Assembly: GCA_964555935.1 (NCBI GenBank)
Contig: CAZKUN010000171.1
Location: forward strand, 1-20,341
DNA: 20,341 nucleotides
Source: CAZKUN01 sp964555935
GTDB taxonomy: Bacteria; Armatimonadota; Zipacnadia; Zipacnadales; VGFC01
Direction: 5' to 3'
The notes beneath the pieces are model-generated. The model was not told the origin of the DNA. It was given only the letters and a program-made list of their open reading frames with translations, and ran no database searches. Position numbers and translations under genes: made by a program. Below, piece after piece: positions 16,764 through 20,341 of this stretch (within the stretch, counting starts at the first letter, position 1; every line of letters begins with the position of its first letter).

Positions 16764-16795
16764 ACAGCAGCCGCCCCCAAAGAGGCGGCTGCTGT
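16764..16795 (-). promoter_or_regulatory. 12-bp perfect inverted repeat between ssb and dinG
   Basis: ACAGCAGCCGCC (16764-16775) and GGCGGCTGCTGT (16784-16795) form a 12-bp stem with an eight-base loop. In the direction of transcription (minus) it follows the ssb stop codon by 32 bases and is followed by CGTTATC, with no run of T. It is therefore not a classical intrinsic terminator. It could be an attenuator, an mRNA stabiliser of the ssb 3' end, or a processing site that lowers dinG-rqcH expression relative to ssb. Confidence 0.65.
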
Positions 16796-16827
16796 GGAAA
16801 CTAGCACGCGACGAAGTAGGTCTCGCC

Positions 16828-17295
16828 TTACTCTTCGTCGCCGGAACGAGGCAGGTCGAACGGACTGCCGTCGATCGCGGCGTCGACGATGTTGACTTGG
16901 GCAGCCAGCGTCGCGCGGCCCCAGTCATCCTTCTTCATCTCGTCGATGTCGACCTTACCCTCGAGGAGATCCTCGTCAATGGGACGGAGGTACTTCGCCT
17001 TGACCACGGTGAGGTGCTCGCGCCCACCACCGCGGGTGACGTAGCTCTCTTTGTTGAGCGTCCCGAAGATGACGAGCTTGGATCCCTGTTTGACGTTCTC
17101 AGCCGTCCAACGCCCCAGGTCTCCCCACACGTCGATGAGGAACAGGTCCGACACGGGCTCGCCGGTCGCCCGCAAGAACGGCCTGTTTACTTCGAAGCTG
17201 AATTCGGCTTTGATCTGCCCGGAAGCTTTACGCCTGATCGTGGCGTCCTTCGTGGCAAAACCTGTCAATGAAACGAAATTCAGATGGGGTAACAC
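16828..17295 (-). CDS. ssb: Single-stranded DNA-binding protein
   Basis: SSB coats single-stranded DNA in replication and repair. The 155-residue protein has one OB-fold (about 6-106): FVSLTGFATKDATIRRKASG, EFSFEVNRPF, then FLIDVWGDLGRWTAENVKQG and KLVIFGTLNKESYV, matching the family blocks. The start is GTG at 17295, fixed by GGAGGT five bases before it. The C-terminal tail is unusual: instead of ending in the acidic D-D-x-P-F tip that recruits partner proteins, it ends SPFDLPRSGDEE, with a P-F pair ten residues from the end. The tail is also short, without the glycine-rich linker. It is the first gene of a minus-strand operon with dinG, the thioesterase and rqcH, read from the strong promoter at 17434-17462. 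Confidence 0.9.
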   Translation of the reverse strand: MLPHLNFVSLTGFATKDATIRRKASGQIKAEFSFEVNRPFLRATGEPVSDLFLIDVWGDLGRWTAENVKQGSKLVIFGTLNKESYVTRGGGREHLTVVKAKYLRPIDEDLLEGKVDIDEMKKDDWGRATLAAQVNIVDAAIDGSPFDLPRSGDEE

Positions 17296-17433
17296 ACCGC
17301 ACCTCCAAGTCTCTCCACCCCGCCTCAGACCAGACAGACATAGAGAGAATAGACCTAGTCGCCCGCCGTCGGGATGGTCTATTGAACGCGATCCAGCAGC
17401 AGACTTCGTCGGCCGCCGCCGGGGAACCGGACC

Positions 17434-17462
17434 ATTATAGCGATGCCCTATAAGGGTGTCAA
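17434..17462 (-). promoter_or_regulatory. Consensus housekeeping promoter for the ssb-dinG-rqcH operon
   Basis: Read on the minus strand, TTGACA (17457-17462) is followed after exactly 17 bases by TATAAT (17434-17439), a perfect match to the main vegetative sigma factor consensus. Transcription would start near 17427, giving ssb a leader of about 130 bases. The spacer contains CCCTTATAGGG, a near-palindrome that could bind a regulator. Confidence 0.85.
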
Positions 17463-17504
17463 GACAACACAGAAACCCGTACAGGCGCTATGTAAGGCTG
17501 TCAA
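17445..17504 (-). repeat. Imperfect direct repeat of the ssb promoter's -35 half
   Basis: Two copies, 17445-17462 and 17485-17504, share TTGACA-n-CCTTA-n-TAG-n-GC when read on the minus strand, with one or two bases inserted in the upstream copy. The TTGACA boxes start 42 bases apart, about four helical turns. The upstream copy lacks a good -10 (TACGGG at the expected place). It may be a decayed tandem promoter or a pair of binding sites. Confidence 0.55.
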
Positions 17505-17513
17505 TCGCCACCC

Positions 17514-17531
17514 TCGGAATAGCCATTCCGA
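17514..17531. repeat. Small inverted repeat in the ssb/sigma control region
   Basis: TCGGAAT (17514-17520) pairs with ATTCCGA (17525-17531) across a four-base loop. It lies upstream of both divergent promoters and could be an operator-like site; nothing else supports a function. Confidence 0.35.
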
Positions 17532-17651
17532 TGCCGAATTGCCGCCTGGGAGACGGCGGGGCGTAGGCGCCCAGCCATCGCCAAACGCGCGCTGGATCTC
17601 GGGACCTAGAACTCCGCCGTGCAAATCTCGCCCATCTGCGCAACTGTGGTC

Positions 17652-17681
17652 TTGACTTGCTCGGAAAGCATCGCTTATACT
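17652..17681 (+). promoter_or_regulatory. Promoter of the sigma-H-like gene
   Basis: TTGACT (17652-17657) and TATACT (17676-17681) are separated by 18 bases, a good vegetative promoter pointing to the sigma gene. The predicted start is near 17688, right before the leader inverted repeat. The eight bases GCATCGCT that run into the -10 box are the same as in the divergent ssb promoter. Confidence 0.7.
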
Positions 17682-17689
17682 CTGCCCCA

Positions 17690-17723
17690 ACGGACCGTGC
17701 TGGAGTCCTGCGGCGCGGTCCGT
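17690..17723 (+). promoter_or_regulatory. Inverted repeat at the 5' end of the sigma-factor leader
   Basis: ACGGACCG (17690-17697) pairs perfectly with CGGTCCGT (17716-17723) around an 18-base loop. It begins within a few bases of the predicted transcription start, so it would form a 5'-terminal stem in the mRNA or serve as a DNA-binding operator just downstream of the promoter. Confidence 0.5.
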
Positions 17724-17936
17724 ATGTTCGCGTATACGATAGTGAGGAGATCGCTGGAAGCCGTTGGACGCACGCGGGCAGACAGCAAGACGGGGGCAAC
17801 CCGCTCGATTCTTCGTGGCGACGCCGCCGCATTTGATGTTTGGGTCCGCACGCAGATGTCGTTGTTGATGGATGGGCGCCTACCGGGGGGGACTGTATTC
17901 GCAAGATGAATACACAGGTGTTCGGGGGCGGGCTTC

Positions 17937-18635
17937 ATGCATCGATTCGACTCGACCGACCGCAACTGGCAGACCTTCGCTCTTCGCGACGAGGAACTGG
18001 TGAGACGGGCCAAGGGTGGACGGGCATCAGCGATTGACGAGCTGTTTCGCAGATACCGAAGCCTGGTTGAGAGTAAGGCCCGACTGTACTACCTCGCCGG
18101 GGCGGACCAGGAAGATGTGATCCAGGAAGGCATGATCGGCCTGTTCAAGGCCATTCGTGACTACTCCTATCAGCGAGCGCGAGCCTTCAGATCGTTCGCT
18201 GACCTGTGCGTCACTAGACAGATTATAACCGCCGTGAAAGCGGCGAGCCGTCAGAAGCATTCGGCGCTCAACAGCTACGTTTCGATGGATGCGCCGACGA
18301 CGACCCGCGACCAGGATCAGTGTTTGGCCGATATCCTGGCGGAGCGGAGAGAGCCGAATCCGGAACAGGTCGTGCTTGGCCGCCAACTGTTCGAAGAAGT
18401 CAGTTGGAGAGTCACCAGCGAGTTGTCGGATCTGGAGGGTCAGGCTCTCAGGCTCTATCTGCAGGGACGCTCGTATAGCGAGATCGCGGGCAACCTTGAG
18501 TGCAACGTAAAGCAGATAGATAACGCTCTGCAGCGAGCCAAGCGCAAGATCACGAGAGACATCTGGCCTGATGTGCCGGTCGGGCGCGTTTCCCGCAGGT
18601 CCGTGGCGTCCGGAGCAATGGTCAAGCCGACGTAG
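17937..18635 (+). CDS. sigH: Sigma-H-like RNA polymerase sigma factor
   Basis: This 232-residue sigma-70 family protein is very close in pattern to Bacillus sigma-H (Spo0H): DEELVRRAKGG (18-28), LAGADQEDVIQEGMIGLFK (53-71), the region 2 stretch RAFRSFADLCVTRQIITAVK (82-101), ASRQKHSALNSYVSMD (103-118), and region 4 LRLYLQGRSYSEIAG then VKQIDNALQRAKRKI (191-205). Sigma-H drives the transition to stationary phase, competence or sporulation in Firmicutes; its role in non-sporulating lineages is less known. The C-terminal extension after 207 is not conserved. The ATG at 17937 is preceded only by the G-rich GGGGGCGGG. The last three codons and the stop lie inside the tRNA-Thr(UGU) gene, so processing of the tRNA would cut the sigma mRNA. 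Confidence 0.9.
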   Translation: MHRFDSTDRNWQTFALRDEELVRRAKGGRASAIDELFRRYRSLVESKARLYYLAGADQEDVIQEGMIGLFKAIRDYSYQRARAFRSFADLCVTRQIITAVKAASRQKHSALNSYVSMDAPTTTRDQDQCLADILAERREPNPEQVVLGRQLFEEVSWRVTSELSDLEGQALRLYLQGRSYSEIAGNLECNVKQIDNALQRAKRKITRDIWPDVPVGRVSRRSVASGAMVKPT

Positions 18636-18700
18636 CTCAGGGGTAGAGCAGCTCACTTGTAATGAGCAGGTCGTCAGTTCGAATCTGACCGTCGGCTCCA
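18626..18700 (+). tRNA. thrU: tRNA-Thr (anticodon UGU)
   Basis: Full cloverleaf: acceptor GCCGACG/CGTCGGC, D-stem GCTC/GAGC, anticodon stem GCTCA/TGAGC with loop CTTGTAA (anticodon TGT, 18658-18660), T-stem GTCAG/CTGAC with loop TTCGAAT, and an encoded CCA. Its first ten bases overlap the 3' end of the sigma-factor gene. Confidence 0.97.
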
Positions 18701-18833
18701 ACAAAGCTGACTTAGCTGTCACGGTCGTTTCCGCGGAGACGTGCGCAAAAGGGGCAGCACTGGGCGCTCTCCCAAACCATGTTCTTGGCTTTACCGGTCG
18801 GGCCTATGGGGCTCGGCTGTGGGGAGATGAGGT

Positions 18834-18918
18834 GGAGGGATGCCGGAGCGGTTAATCGGGACGGACTGTAAATCCGTTGGCTAAGCCTACGGTGGTTCAA
18901 ATCCACCTCCCTCCACCA
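18834..18918 (+). tRNA. tRNA-Tyr (anticodon GUA)
   Basis: Class II tRNA with a long variable arm. Acceptor GGAGGGA/TCCCTCC, anticodon stem ACGGA/TCCGT with loop CTGTAAA (anticodon GTA, 18868-18870), T-stem GGTGG/CCACC, encoded CCA. The 133-base gap before it holds no further tRNA and no clear promoter. Confidence 0.97.
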
Positions 18919-18926
18919 GACTACAG

Positions 18927-19003
18927 GCCCACGTAGCTCAGTAGGTAGAGCGTGTCCTTGGTAAGGACAAGGTCACCGGTTCGAATCCGGTCGTGGGCTC
19001 CAT
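18927..19003 (+). tRNA. thrT: tRNA-Thr (anticodon GGU)
   Basis: Acceptor GCCCACG/CGTGGGC, D-stem GCTC/GAGC, anticodon stem TGTCC/GGACA with loop TTGGTAA (anticodon GGT, 18960-18962), T-stem ACCGG/CCGGT, encoded CCA. It starts eight bases after tRNA-Tyr and precedes tuf, so all are probably co-transcribed. Confidence 0.97.
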
Positions 19004-19049
19004 ACGAAATTGCTCGGGCTGTGGCTCATTAGGGCGTAGTCCAATTCCA

Positions 19050-19100
19050 CCCGGCGGCTTGCGCCGGGCCCAAGTGCGAACCGGTATTCATCCCGGTTCG
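19050..19100 (+). promoter_or_regulatory. Two tandem hairpins in the tuf leader
   Basis: CCCGGCG (19050-19056) pairs with CGCCGGG (19062-19068) over a five-base loop. CGAACCGG (19077-19084) pairs with CCGGTTCG (19093-19100) over an eight-base loop. Both stems are perfect. Neither is followed by a T-run, so they are not intrinsic terminators. They would cap the tuf mRNA after the upstream tRNA is cut away and could stabilise it or control its translation. Confidence 0.6.
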
Positions 19101-19128
19101 GCCAACGTGTTTCGGGAGGCATGTAACG

Positions 19129-20334
<1,206 letters not shown>

Positions 20335-20341
20335 AGTAATC

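Larger units (their letters stand above)
17296..17936. other. 641-bp divergent control region between ssb and the sigma factor
   Basis: No convincing gene is present. The region holds the ssb promoter, a partial second copy of that promoter's upstream half, a small hairpin (17514-17531), the sigma-factor promoter and a leader inverted repeat. The distance from the sigma promoter to its ATG is about 250 bases, an unusually long leader. A 61-codon frame (17724-17909) inside the leader has no ribosome binding site and was not accepted. Confidence 0.7.

Noticed and set aside
17724..17909. 61-codon frame in the sigma-factor leader starting right after the inverted repeat
   Set aside because: No ribosome binding site, no recognisable family, and the length is expected by chance in GC-rich DNA.
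18785..18810. Possible promoter TTGGCT/TATGGG before tRNA-Tyr
   Set aside because: The spacing is only 14 bases and both boxes are poor.
19033..19048. Stretch resembling the 5' end of a tRNA (GGGCGTAGTCCAATT) before tuf, possibly a relic of the missing tRNA-Gly
   Set aside because: There is no anticodon arm, T-arm or CCA after it; the following bases form unrelated hairpins.
19121..19126. ATG-TAA minimal reading frame just before the tuf start
   Set aside because: It is only one base from the GGGAGG ribosome binding site, too close to be used; the tuf ATG has the proper spacing.

Overview
The window is a GC-rich bacterial chromosome segment with tightly packed genes. The best guess for the organism is Armatimonadota or a similar deep-branching Gram-positive-related or planctomycete-like lineage. 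The reasons are a sporulation-type sigma-H gene lying directly ahead of a tRNA-tuf cluster, a large GH141-like parallel beta-helix protein in an operon with a xylose-isomerase-like TIM barrel protein and a neutral-ceramidase-like protein, and a divergent EF-Tu. This is inference from gene content and family resemblance; no search was run.

Layout. (1) Positions 1-4464, minus strand: an operon of beta-helix protein, sugar isomerase/epimerase-like protein and ceramidase-like protein, followed by the N-terminus of a probable exported protein that runs off the left edge. It looks like a polysaccharide or glycoconjugate utilisation set. (2) Positions 4578-9712, plus strand: cdsA (phospholipid synthesis), an orphan DNA methyltransferase with permuted motif order, a very long TPR protein and a URO-D/corrinoid methyltransferase-like protein. 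(3) Positions 9722-11173, minus strand: a striking three-domain protein (DUF1638-like, MEDS-like and an anti-sigma-type zinc finger) convergent with the URO-D-like gene. It is followed by a 385-bp intergenic region and a small BON-like gene with its own promoter and a hairpin beside its ribosome binding site. (4) Positions 11828-17295, minus strand: an ssb - dinG-like helicase - hotdog thioesterase - rqcH operon. It is read from a textbook TTGACA-N17-TATAAT promoter and has a 12-bp hairpin between ssb and dinG. (5) Positions 17652-20334, plus strand: sigH-like sigma factor, tRNA-Thr(UGU), tRNA-Tyr(GUA), tRNA-Thr(GGU), tuf. The end of the sigma gene lies inside the first tRNA gene. The tRNA order matches the E. 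coli thrU-tyrU-glyT-thrT-tufB cluster with the glycine tRNA missing.

How the genes fit together: regions 4 and 5 are housekeeping (replication/repair, ribosome quality control, translation, and a developmental or stress sigma factor) and diverge from a shared 641-bp control region. Regions 1 to 3 are more accessory. The most interesting candidate system is the DUF1638-MEDS-zinc-finger protein beside a URO-D-type methyltransferase-like gene. It could be a one-carbon or corrinoid-metabolism sensor that acts as an anti-sigma factor.
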